From the NCBI GenBank assembly GCA_002418625.1, contig DIEM01000035.1, positions 1-12,909 of the forward strand: 12,909 nt of DNA, read 5' to 3'. Source of the DNA: Firmicutes bacterium UBA5774. GTDB lineage: Bacteria > Bacillota > Clostridia > Peptostreptococcales > Anaerovoracaceae. The position numbers and the translations under genes were made by a program. The notes below the pieces were generated by a model that saw only the letters and a list, made by a program, of their open reading frames with translations, was not told the DNA's origin and searched no databases. Below, one piece after another: positions 1 to 6,842 of this stretch (the stretch's first letter is position 1; each line of letters begins with the position of its first letter).

Positions 1-1
1 G

Positions 2-394
2 ACAAGAAATGTGCGCAATCTGATCATCACTCATGTTTTTTCAGCTATCGCGGTCAATATGCTTTCTGCCAGCCAGTATGTCGCGATTTTGATCCCGGGC
101 AGGATGTTCCTTTCGTCCTATGACAAACTGAATGTCAAAAGATATGTGGCATCCAGGACTTCTGAGGATGGCGGTACGGTAACATCACCACTGGTTCCCT
201 GGGGCCTTTGCGGAGTCTTTTTCACCGGCACGCTGGGAGTTGCGACCATTGAATATCTGCCTTATGCCTATCTGGCCATATTCACACCGCTGATCGCGAT
301 CCTGTATGCTTCCACCGGAAAATTCATCTGGTACAATACGGATGAAGAAAAGGCGGAAATCGAGAAGGAGTACAATGCTGAGCAGATTGGTTGA
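2..394 (+). CDS. NhaC-family Na+/H+ antiporter, C-terminal part (5' end outside window)
   Basis: This is the carboxy-terminal ~130 residues of an integral membrane antiporter; the reading frame is open to the left edge, so the start lies outside the window. A GTG at 11 is an internal codon, not a likely start. The stretch SRTSEDGGTVTSPLVPWGLCG, followed by GTLGV and YLPYAYL, matches the C-terminal signature of NhaC proteins, where the usual form is SRTLEDxGTxTSPLxPWNTCG, and an earlier QYVAILIPGRMF segment is also typical. Hydrophobic segments flank this motif. The family exchanges Na+ for H+, but some relatives in amino-acid fermenters exchange organic acids or amino acids. The M20 hydrolase gene starts 15 bases downstream on the same strand, which suggests a joint transcript and perhaps that this transporter carries the substrate or product of the hydrolase. 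That link is inference. Confidence 0.85.
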   Translation, partial: TRNVRNLIITHVFSAIAVNMLSASQYVAILIPGRMFLSSYDKLNVKRYVASRTSEDGGTVTSPLVPWGLCGVFFTGTLGVATIEYLPYAYLAIFTPLIAILYASTGKFIWYNTDEEKAEIEKEYNAEQIG

Positions 395-409
395 TTTGGG
401 GGCACGGCT

Positions 410-1594
410 ATGATTGATAGAAATGAAGTTATTGACCTGATGAAGAAGCTGATATCCATACCAAGCCCATATTTCGAGGAAGACAGTATCATGGAATTCA
501 CTGGCTCCTGGTTTGAGGAAAATGGAATGGATGCGCAGCTTCATCAGTACCACGAAGCAAAGATCACCGGATTTCACGGAAAAAATATCGTTGCTGTCAT
601 GAATGGTGGCAAGCCGGGCCGTACGATCTGCCTGAATGGCCATATGGACACAGTCAAGCTGTGCAATGGATGGACGCGGGACCCATTCTCCGGGGTCGTC
701 GAGGGAGACAGGATCTACGGGCTGGGCGCGCTGGACATGAAATCGGGATGCGCCGCCGCGATGCTGGCATTGAAATCGTTTATGCAGGACCGCAAAGAAT
801 TCAACGGAAAGATTATAGCGACATTCGTGTCGGATGAAGAGGGGCCGTATGGACTCGGGACAAACGCGCTGATTGAAGAAGGCTATTTGGATGGCATCGA
901 TTTTTCAATCGTGACCGAACCCTCAGCGGGATTTACGAATATGGAATTTCCGGTCGTTTGCCTCGGCGCCAGAGGCGGCTACGGGCTTGAGATCGAGCTC
1001 TTCGGCAAGTCCTCCCACGCTGCGAATCCGAAAGACGGCAGAAGCGCTGCCGTCGATGCGGCAAAAGTCGTTTGCGAGCTGGAAAAGGCCGAGTATGCTG
1101 TGCACGAGCATCTGGGACAGGGAACTGCATGTGTTCTGGCCATCGAAAGCGACGGGGGAGCCTGCAGCGTTCCCGATTATGCGAAAATAAAGCTCTTTTG
1201 GCATATTGTGGTCGGAGAAGATGAAAAGACCATCGAAGCCGAAGTAATGAGGGCGATCGCCCGCGCGGGCATCAGCTGCCGCTGGAAAATCAGTTTCAGG
1301 GAGGCGCCGAGCGAAGGTTCAAAGGGCTTTATGCCCTATACCGTCAGCGAGGATGACTTTTATGTAAAAGAATTCATCGACGCGGCTAGGGAAGTATGCG
1401 GCAAATACCCGGCACGGTCGTATTTTCAAAGCATTGGTGATTTCAACTATCTCGGGTCGCGTGTAGATGCCCCGGTTGTCATATTTGGCGCTGCGGGGGA
1501 GAATTTTCACAGTTATGATGAATACGCGACGATTTCTTCTATACAGAAGACAGCGGAGACTGTGTGCCGGTTTCTTGAGAAAGTGCTGACATGA
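410..1594 (+). CDS. M20-family zinc metallohydrolase (ArgE/DapE/YgeY-like)
   Basis: A 394-residue cytoplasmic amidohydrolase/peptidase of the M20 (ArgE/DapE/ACY1/CPG2) superfamily. Zinc and catalytic residues are in place: H78 and D80 in GHMDT, D109 in ALDMKSG, the DEEG general-base segment at 142-145, E170 in VTEP, and H367 in ENFHSYDEY. The inserted dimerisation domain lies around 183-295 and contains SSHAANP (H203). Length is normal for the family. The start at 410 is chosen because a run of five G (398-402), able to pair with anti-Shine-Dalgarno CCUCC through one G-U pair, stands 7 bases upstream. Members remove acyl groups from amino acids or cleave small peptides and ureido compounds; the substrate cannot be read from sequence. 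The layout resembles YgeY-type hydrolases, but no selenium-related gene is visible here. It is the last gene of its unit: a strong hairpin follows at 1615. Confidence 0.88.
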   Translation: MIDRNEVIDLMKKLISIPSPYFEEDSIMEFTGSWFEENGMDAQLHQYHEAKITGFHGKNIVAVMNGGKPGRTICLNGHMDTVKLCNGWTRDPFSGVVEGDRIYGLGALDMKSGCAAAMLALKSFMQDRKEFNGKIIATFVSDEEGPYGLGTNALIEEGYLDGIDFSIVTEPSAGFTNMEFPVVCLGARGGYGLEIELFGKSSHAANPKDGRSAAVDAAKVVCELEKAEYAVHEHLGQGTACVLAIESDGGACSVPDYAKIKLFWHIVVGEDEKTIEAEVMRAIARAGISCRWKISFREAPSEGSKGFMPYTVSEDDFYVKEFIDAAREVCGKYPARSYFQSIGDFNYLGSRVDAPVVIFGAAGENFHSYDEYATISSIQKTAETVCRFLEKVLT

Positions 1595-1614
1595 CCGGCT
1601 TGCACAAATAGAAT

Positions 1615-1655
1615 AGTCAGGAAACGGAACCCTTTCACGGTTCCGTTTCCTGACT
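1615..1655. terminator. Perfect 17-bp inverted repeat, probable terminator hairpin
   Basis: The left arm at 1615-1631 (AGTCAGGAAACGGAACC) and right arm at 1639-1655 are exact reverse complements, with a 7-base loop (CTTTCAC). It lies 20 bases after the M20 hydrolase stop and before the next promoter, the right place for a terminator. No T-tract follows on either strand, so classical intrinsic termination is uncertain. It could instead be a protein-binding dyad or an RNA-stabilising hairpin. Confidence 0.55.
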
Positions 1656-1715
1656 TGCAATAAAGGGCAGCGCAATTCCGGACTGCACCAGTGCCCTCCG
1701 TGACGCAAAAGAAAT

Positions 1716-1744
1716 TTGATTAGAGGACCGTTCTGCTGTAAAAT
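1716..1744 (+). promoter_or_regulatory. Sigma-A type promoter of the amidohydrolase gene
   Basis: TTGATT (1716-1721) and TAAAAT (1739-1744) are separated by exactly 17 bases, each differing from consensus in one or two positions. Transcription would start near 1751, giving a leader of about 38 bases before the ATG at 1789. It lies just downstream of the 1615-1655 hairpin, so the amidohydrolase and the following regulator can form their own transcription unit. Confidence 0.6.
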
Positions 1745-1788
1745 ACAAGCTGTAGGAATACTGTGAACGGATTTGGAAGGATCGACAG

Positions 1789-3318
1789 ATGGAAGCCATT
1801 CTGATTAAAAATGCCAAATGTCTCACGATGAAAGATCAAGCCTGCTATGACTGGATTGTGACGAAGGGCCGAGATATCATCGATATGGGATTTGGCGAAG
1901 AGTATGAAAAATATACTGGCAACCCGTTCAGGATTATGGATGCCAACGGAGGAACAGTTCTGCCAGGGTTTATCGACAGCCATTTTCATGTCGTCCAGGC
2001 CGCGATAGACCTGCGCAGCGTCGATTTGAGCCGGGCCAGAACATTCAGGGATATCGGGGAGCTCATCTCGAAGCAAGCAAAGAAATCACCCGGAAAGCCC
2101 ATCAGAGGGATCCGGCTGGACGAGCAGAACCTGAAAGAAGGAAGGATGCCTGATCGGACGATTCTTGACAAATATTGCAGCGACGCACCGGTATTCATCA
2201 ACAGTGTCGAATATCAAAAAAGTGTATTGAACACATACGCGATGCTCTACTACAAAATACCTTTCACGCTCGATGGGATCGATTTTAATGAAAATCAAAT
2301 GCCGACAGGCATCATCACCCATTATGCCAACGCGACGCTGCGTGAGAATGTACTGCGAAACATTCCGAATTCATACAGGATGGATGCTGTGGAGCATTTG
2401 ATGGAAACGGTCATCAGGCAGGGCATCACGACGATCAATGCCATGGAGGGCGGCAGGCTTTATTCCGACAAGGACGCAGATTTCATTTATGAGCATATGA
2501 ACGATTTCAAGGCCGATATGGCGCTTTTCTACCAGACGATGGATATTGGCAGGATCAGGGAGATGAATCTGAAAAGAATAGGCGGCTGCCTGTATGTCGA
2601 CGGGACGTTCGGGGCGAGGACATCAGCATTGTCATTCGATTACCACGACAGCCCCGGCAACAGGGGGCGGTTGAATTTCACTCAGGAGGAGCTGAATGAA
2701 TTCGTGCTGGACTGCTATATCAATAAACTGCAGCTGGCGCTTTACACCATTGGGGACAGGGCGATCGAACAGGCTATAGCCGCGCACGAATATGCGTTGG
2801 GCAAAACCGGAAACCATGGCCTGCGGCATCGCCTCGAGCATGTCGAATTGCCGACACCGGTTCATATAGAAAGATCCAGGGAATTGGGACTCATCTATTC
2901 CATGTCGCCGACATATGAGCATATTTGGGGCGGAGACGGCAGACTTTACTGGGACAGGCTCGGACCCAACTACAAGCTGACGAATCCATTAAAGGAAATC
3001 ATCGAAGCCGGAGTCGTCGTCTGCGGCGGCTCGGATTGCGATGTGACACCGGCGGATCCGATCCTCGGCATCCACTCGGCTGTCAACCACCCGGTTGCGG
3101 CGCACAGGATCGAGGTTTATGACGCTATCAAGCTGTTTACGGCAAACGGCGCCTATGCGATTTTTGAAGAAGACAGAAAAGGTACGCTCGAGATCGGCAA
3201 GCTGGCGGATATCGTGATTTTGGACAGGGATATCAGAGCAGTCAAAAAAGATGCTATAAAGGATATCAGGGTTTGCGCGACGATCAAAAACGGCGAGGTG
3301 TTATTCAGCGATCTGTGA
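1789..3318 (+). CDS. Amidohydro_3 (YtcJ-like) metal-dependent hydrolase
   Basis: A 509-residue amidohydrolase-superfamily enzyme. The N-terminal beta-sandwich part (ILIKNAKCLTM) is followed by the metal-binding FIDSHFHV (H65, H67), the family segment VDGTFGARTSAL (270-280), TIGDRAIEQA (320-329), RHRLEHVEL (H351), GSDCDVTPADPILGI (D416 in GSD) and the C-terminal GTLEIGKLADIVILD typical of these enzymes. AAGGA at 1778-1782 serves the ATG at 1789. Relatives hydrolyse N-substituted formamides and other C-N bonds; the substrate here is unknown. One oddity: the family pattern HxxGDxA reads Y319-T-I-G-D-R-A, so a histidine normally expected at the metal site is a tyrosine. In addition C267 occupies a position where relatives often have lysine. 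The enzyme may therefore use a single metal or an altered site. The regulator gene begins 17 bases downstream and is probably cotranscribed. Confidence 0.87.
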   Translation: MEAILIKNAKCLTMKDQACYDWIVTKGRDIIDMGFGEEYEKYTGNPFRIMDANGGTVLPGFIDSHFHVVQAAIDLRSVDLSRARTFRDIGELISKQAKKSPGKPIRGIRLDEQNLKEGRMPDRTILDKYCSDAPVFINSVEYQKSVLNTYAMLYYKIPFTLDGIDFNENQMPTGIITHYANATLRENVLRNIPNSYRMDAVEHLMETVIRQGITTINAMEGGRLYSDKDADFIYEHMNDFKADMALFYQTMDIGRIREMNLKRIGGCLYVDGTFGARTSALSFDYHDSPGNRGRLNFTQEELNEFVLDCYINKLQLALYTIGDRAIEQAIAAHEYALGKTGNHGLRHRLEHVELPTPVHIERSRELGLIYSMSPTYEHIWGGDGRLYWDRLGPNYKLTNPLKEIIEAGVVVCGGSDCDVTPADPILGIHSAVNHPVAAHRIEVYDAIKLFTANGAYAIFEEDRKGTLEIGKLADIVILDRDIRAVKKDAIKDIRVCATIKNGEVLFSDL

Positions 3319-3335
3319 TGGATGGGGGCAACTCA

Positions 3336-4493
3336 ATGCTGACAGTCAATATGCTTGGAAAAGCGAATATAAGCCATGATGGCGAAAGCATTGCCGACAA
3401 GCTCAGCAATAAGCTTGTGGCGCTGATCTGCCTGCTCGTGCTGAACCGGGAGAGGGATATGAGCAGGGAGAAGATCATCACTTATCTCTGGCCCGACAGC
3501 AGCGATGAAGCGGCTAAATACAATTTGCGATTCAATTTGTGGACGATCCGTAAGAACGTTCCTAAGGACGAAAATGACGAGGAATTCATTGTCATAGGGA
3601 AAGATTACTGCCGTATCAATAAAAAGTATCATTACAAGTGCGACATCGTCACGCTCCAGGATACTGTCATCAATGGAAGCTTGGATATCGGCGAACTGAT
3701 AATTCTTAAGGATCTGTTCCGCGGAGATTTCATGGAGGGGCTTTACCTTAAGAATTGCGGAGATTTCAACGAAATGGTGCTTTTTGAGAGAATCGCCTGC
3801 CAGAGAAAACAGGTTGAGATCCTCACGAGGCTTGCGAATAAATATGAAGAGCAGGAGCAGTATGACGAAGGGCTTCCGATTCTAGCTGAAATGGCATCCA
3901 TCGAGCCGTACAACGAAAGCTTTGCGCAGCAGGCGATCAGGATGTTTGCCAAAATGGGAAACAGGTCGGGAGCGATCAATTACTATAAGAAATTTGAATG
4001 CGAGCTGCGCAGGAATCTTGGCATATCTCCGGACGGCGAACTGAAAATGCTTTATGCGAGCCTGATGGAGAATGCAGGCGGCATCAGGAGTGGCGACAGG
4101 GCCAGGGCCCATAAGCGGACTATCGAGATCACGTCGCGCTGCCTCAAGGGCATTGAATATTTTTGGGCCGCGAATGTCATTCATGAGATCCTGAATGTAG
4201 CGGATGTTAAATATATGCTTGAACTGGACAGATCCTACATAGCTGATCTGGGTTATATACAAAATGAATTGCTGATCCTATACAGAAAATATATTTCAGA
4301 CATCGCTGAAAACACCACTCAGGTCCCGCCCGTGCGGATCATCAATGCCTTTATACAATTTATGCGCCATGCGGCCTTCGTATACGACATCGATGTTCGG
4401 ATTATCGATCATCAGGACATGGATATCATCTCAGCCGATATCCTGAAACACATCGGGGAGATCAAGCCGTCAGGGCTGCGGTTCATATATTGA
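3336..4493 (+). CDS. SARP-like transcriptional regulator (winged helix + BTAD) with unassigned C-terminal domain
   Basis: A 385-residue predicted DNA-binding regulator. Residues 1-95 resemble the OmpR/SARP winged helix, with the recognition region around LNRERDMSREKIITYLWPD and a following AAKYNLRFNLWTIRK helix. Residues about 100-245 are a BTAD-type helical repeat region (LFRGDFMEGLYL, ILAEMASIEPYNESFAQQAIRMFAKMGNRSGAINYYKKFECELRRNLGISP in sense), the bacterial transcriptional activation domain known from AfsR/DnrI/EmbR. Residues 255-385 form a mostly helical C-terminal part I do not recognise; no NB-ARC, AAA or kinase motif is visible. An upstream in-frame ATG at 3318 overlaps the previous stop, but ATG 3336 is preferred because GGGGG (3324-3328) lies 7 bases before it. 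Position after the amidohydrolase suggests that it controls that gene or the NhaC/M20 pair; this is inference. The AT-rich 8-bp inverted repeat at 4500-4527 might end the transcript weakly. Confidence 0.8.
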   Translation: MLTVNMLGKANISHDGESIADKLSNKLVALICLLVLNRERDMSREKIITYLWPDSSDEAAKYNLRFNLWTIRKNVPKDENDEEFIVIGKDYCRINKKYHYKCDIVTLQDTVINGSLDIGELIILKDLFRGDFMEGLYLKNCGDFNEMVLFERIACQRKQVEILTRLANKYEEQEQYDEGLPILAEMASIEPYNESFAQQAIRMFAKMGNRSGAINYYKKFECELRRNLGISPDGELKMLYASLMENAGGIRSGDRARAHKRTIEITSRCLKGIEYFWAANVIHEILNVADVKYMLELDRSYIADLGYIQNELLILYRKYISDIAENTTQVPPVRIINAFIQFMRHAAFVYDIDVRIIDHQDMDIISADILKHIGEIKPSGLRFIY

Positions 4494-4531
4494 CTTGTAA
4501 ATGATTTCCTGATTTATCAAAATCATTGCTC

Positions 4532-4560
4532 TTGAAAACAACCCGGACGCATGCTATAAT
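4532..4560 (+). promoter_or_regulatory. Strong extended -10 promoter of the riboswitch-gltA-usp unit
   Basis: TTGAAA (4532-4537), a 17-base spacer and a perfect TATAAT (4555-4560) are visible, with TGC directly before the -10 forming an extended -10. Initiation is expected near 4567, giving a leader RNA of about 338 bases before the citrate synthase ATG at 4905. This is the best promoter in the window, so expression of the unit is likely set mainly by the riboswitch and terminator below it. Confidence 0.8.
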
Positions 4561-4597
4561 CAACAAATAGGCAACAACAGCAATTGAATAAAATATC

Positions 4598-4715
4598 CAC
4601 TGAATCTTAATTGAGCGGGAGAACCAATCATGGGGTGAATCCGGGCGTTTGCCCCGGTAGGGTCAACTCTTTCGACCCGAATCCGTCAGCTAATCTCGTA
4701 AGTGTTGAAAGAGGA
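4598..4715 (+). ncRNA. c-di-AMP riboswitch (ydaO/yuaA class)
   Basis: The conserved strings of the ydaO aptamer occur in order: CACTGAATC opening P1 (4598-4606), GCGGGAGAACC (4615-4625), TGGGGTGAATC (4631-4641), a variable hairpin CCGGGC-GTTT-GCCCCGG, GGTAGGGTC with its partner GACCC (4660-4664 with 4674-4678), then CGAATCCGTCAGCTAA (4678-4693), CTCGTAAG and GTTGAAAGAGGA. CACT (4598-4601) can pair with AGTG (4701-4704) to close P1. The class is known to bind cyclic di-AMP and usually to switch expression off when ligand is bound, commonly ahead of potassium/osmolyte transporters and cell-wall hydrolases. Here the first gene downstream is citrate synthase, 189 bases after the aptamer. Recognition is by consensus memory, not by a covariance-model search. 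Confidence 0.88.
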
Positions 4716-4750
4716 AAAATCCGGTACCTGGTTTTAAGGTATCTCTGTTT

Positions 4751-4816
4751 GATGTATACTGAAAACATGCTGCAGATTTTTCTGCGGCGCTTATTTTCGG
4801 CGACATCTTTTTTTTT
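4751..4816 (+). terminator. Intrinsic terminator, expression platform of the c-di-AMP riboswitch
   Basis: A long interrupted hairpin sits between aptamer and gene: GATGT (4751-4755) pairs with ACATC (4803-4807), GAAAA (4761-4765) with TTTTC (4794-4798), and GCTGCAG (4769-4775) with CTGCGGC (4782-4788, one G-U pair), around a six-base ATTTTT loop. Nine consecutive T follow directly (4808-4816). A smaller hairpin, GGTACC with GGTATC around 4723-4743, lies between aptamer and terminator and could be part of an antiterminator. The placement fits ligand-controlled premature termination. Confidence 0.75.
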
Positions 4817-4904
4817 CTTTGGTTATGAGAGTTTGAACCGATCAAGGCGGTATCGCAGGAAGCTTGCCGGATATACGGATATAAAGGAATGCAGGAGGAG
4901 CAAT

Positions 4905-6281
4905 ATGAATATTGACAAAAAGGAACTTCAATATTATGAAAAACTGGCTGGAAAATCAATAAAAAGCAGCGTGATCGATCCGACGCTCTATGAAAAATAT
5001 GAGGTCAAAAAAGGACTGCGCGATATCAACGGTGTCGGAGTGGTTGCCGGCCTTACGGAAATCGGCGAAGTAATAGGACATGAATATGTCTGCGGAGAGA
5101 TGCTTTCCGTACCCGGAAGATTGAAATATCGAGGTATCGATATCAAGGATATTGTGAACAATTTCTTGTCGGAGGACCGTTACGGATTTGAAGAAGTCAT
5201 GTATCTGCTGCTCTTCGGAAACCTTCCGAGCCAGAAGACCATGGACCGGTTCAACGAGCTGCTTTCAAAGTGCCGGATGCTCCCTGAATCATTCATCAGG
5301 GAGAACATTTTGACCGTCCCGAGCAAGGATATGATGAACACCCTCGCCAGAGGCGTATTGACGCTGTACAGCTACGACGACGAATGCGACGACATATCCA
5401 TACCGAATGTCGTTCGGCAATGCATACAGCTGATCGCTTGTTTTCCGCTGCTTGCAGTATATGGATACCAGGCGTATCTGCACTTCCATCGCCATGAGAG
5501 CCTGACGATCCACAACCCGCTATACGGAGCCAGCACCGCTGAAAACTTTCTGCATATGCTCCGGCCAGACAGCAAATTCACGAAGCTGGAGGCGAAGCTG
5601 CTCGATCTGGCTCTCGTGCTCCATGCGGAGCACGGAGGCGGCAACAACTCATCCTTCATCACGCATGTAGCCACCTCGTCCGATACGGACACCTACTCGG
5701 TGATCGCGGCGGCGCTGGGATCCCTGAAAGGCCCGCGCCATGGCGGCTCGAATTATCAGGTCGTCCGAATGATCGAGGAAATCAAGGAGAATGTCAGCGA
5801 TTGGAAAGATGAAGAGGCGATTTCGGCATATCTGACCGACATCCTTGATAAGAAGGCATTTGACAGGACGGGGTTTATTTATGGCATCGGACATGCCGTG
5901 TATTCCATATCGGATCCGAGAGCTGAGATTCTGAAGCATTATGCGTCCCTTCTGGCGGATGAGAAGGGCCTGGGCGACGAATTCCAGTTGTACTCGAAAA
6001 TTGAAAAGCTGGCTCCCCGTGTTATTGAAAAGAACAGGACCATGTACAAAGGCGTCAGCGTCAATGTCGATTTTTATTCCGGCCTGGTTTATAAAATGCT
6101 GAACATACCGATGGAACTCATCACGCCGCTGTTCGCCGTCGCAAGGATCGTGGGCTGGAGCGCCCATCGGCTGGAGGAACTGGCCAATGACGGCAAGATC
6201 ATCAGGCCTGCGTATAAAAGCGTTGCGCCCCATCGAGAGTATGTAAAAATAGAAGACAGACCAGAAGAGGAAGATGTATAA
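4905..6281 (+). CDS. gltA: Citrate synthase (or 2-methylcitrate synthase), GltA type
   Basis: A 458-residue cytoplasmic enzyme that condenses oxaloacetate with acetyl-CoA to citrate. Catalytic residues are present: H279 in GPRHGGSN, H330 in GIGHAVY and D389 in VNVDFYSG. Oxaloacetate-binding residues are H243 in AEHGGGNNSSF, R339 in DPRA, R414 in VARIVGW and R434 in IIRPAY. The form with AEHGGGN instead of ADHGLNAS and GHAVY instead of GHRVY is, as far as I recall, that of clostridial Si-type synthases of about 450 residues. The frame is open upstream to 4611, but that stretch is riboswitch and terminator; ATG 4905 has AGGAGGAG (4893-4900) 4 bases upstream. Whether propionyl-CoA is also used cannot be read from the sequence. 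The usp gene follows after 84 bases without a visible terminator. Transcription is likely controlled by c-di-AMP through the leader. Confidence 0.9.
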   Translation: MNIDKKELQYYEKLAGKSIKSSVIDPTLYEKYEVKKGLRDINGVGVVAGLTEIGEVIGHEYVCGEMLSVPGRLKYRGIDIKDIVNNFLSEDRYGFEEVMYLLLFGNLPSQKTMDRFNELLSKCRMLPESFIRENILTVPSKDMMNTLARGVLTLYSYDDECDDISIPNVVRQCIQLIACFPLLAVYGYQAYLHFHRHESLTIHNPLYGASTAENFLHMLRPDSKFTKLEAKLLDLALVLHAEHGGGNNSSFITHVATSSDTDTYSVIAAALGSLKGPRHGGSNYQVVRMIEEIKENVSDWKDEEAISAYLTDILDKKAFDRTGFIYGIGHAVYSISDPRAEILKHYASLLADEKGLGDEFQLYSKIEKLAPRVIEKNRTMYKGVSVNVDFYSGLVYKMLNIPMELITPLFAVARIVGWSAHRLEELANDGKIIRPAYKSVAPHREYVKIEDRPEEEDV

Positions 6282-6365
6282 TAACTTCAGGAAAGCTCTG
6301 AATGAACGACTCGCCGGATTCGATCCCGAGGGTGATTTATTTAAAGTTTCAAGGAGGCAACGACG

Positions 6366-6812
6366 ATGAAAAATATTTTGATACCGATCGATGGATCTGT
6401 TTATTCGAACAAAGCATTGGAGCTGGGCAGAGAAATCGCCAGGGAATTCGACAGCAGCATAACAGTTCTCAATGCCATTCATGTCGCCATGCCGGTCATT
6501 GCGATGAGCCACAGCGCTGTGGCTATAGACAACGCATTTGAGAAAGCGGAGCTTGAAAAAGCCCGGGAGCACTCCTATGAACTGCTCCAGGCTGCAAAGG
6601 ACTCTTTTGGGGACATGGCGGACAAGGTTGAGATGATCTGCATTGAGGGGGATGCCGTGAAGTCCATCGTCAACTACGCGAACGCGAACGGCATCGATCT
6701 TTTGATCATGGGATCCCACGGACTCGGCGCAGTGCTGGAACGACTGCTGGTGGGGAGCGTGACGACCAAGGTGCTGCATCAGGCCGAGCAGCCTGTGCTG
6801 GTCGTGAAATAG
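6366..6812 (+). CDS. Universal stress protein, UspA family
   Basis: A single-domain 148-residue cytoplasmic Usp. It begins with the usual ILIPIDGSVYSNKALELG (D9 near the nucleotide site) and ends with MGSHGLGAVLERLLVGSVTTKVL and QPVLVVK. The glycine loop of ATP-binding Usps, G-x2-G-x9-G-S/T, reads G116-x2-G119-x10-G130-S131, one residue longer than the pattern, so nucleotide binding is likely but not certain. ATG 6366 is served by AAGGAGG (6351-6357), 8 bases upstream. The gene lies 84 bases after citrate synthase with no terminator or clear promoter between, so both should share the riboswitch-controlled transcript. Usp domains bind ATP, cAMP or, in staphylococcal KdpD, c-di-AMP; a c-di-AMP link here would be a suggestive but unproven parallel. 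The convergent ychF stop is only 30 bases away. Confidence 0.9.
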   Translation: MKNILIPIDGSVYSNKALELGREIAREFDSSITVLNAIHVAMPVIAMSHSAVAIDNAFEKAELEKAREHSYELLQAAKDSFGDMADKVEMICIEGDAVKSIVNYANANGIDLLIMGSHGLGAVLERLLVGSVTTKVLHQAEQPVLVVK

Positions 6813-6842
6813 ACCGGTATTCCGGCTGAGCACAGCAAGTTA

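Noticed and set aside
4500..4527. AATGATTT/AAATCATT inverted repeat after the SARP-like gene as a terminator
   Set aside because: Only 8 AT-rich pairs, a 12-base loop and no T-run; too weak to list as a terminator.
4611..4904. N-terminal extension of citrate synthase, the frame being open from 4611
   Set aside because: The stretch is the riboswitch and terminator; the translated part has no citrate synthase similarity and ATG 4905 has an excellent ribosome site.
5649..6833. Minus-strand open frame of 394 codons opposite gltA and usp
   Set aside because: Rich in His and Arg, no domain motif, and lies antisense to two clear genes.
6813..6842. CCGG-TATT-CCGG as a shared terminator between usp and ychF
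   Set aside because: Four base pairs and no T-tract on either strand; not a convincing terminator.
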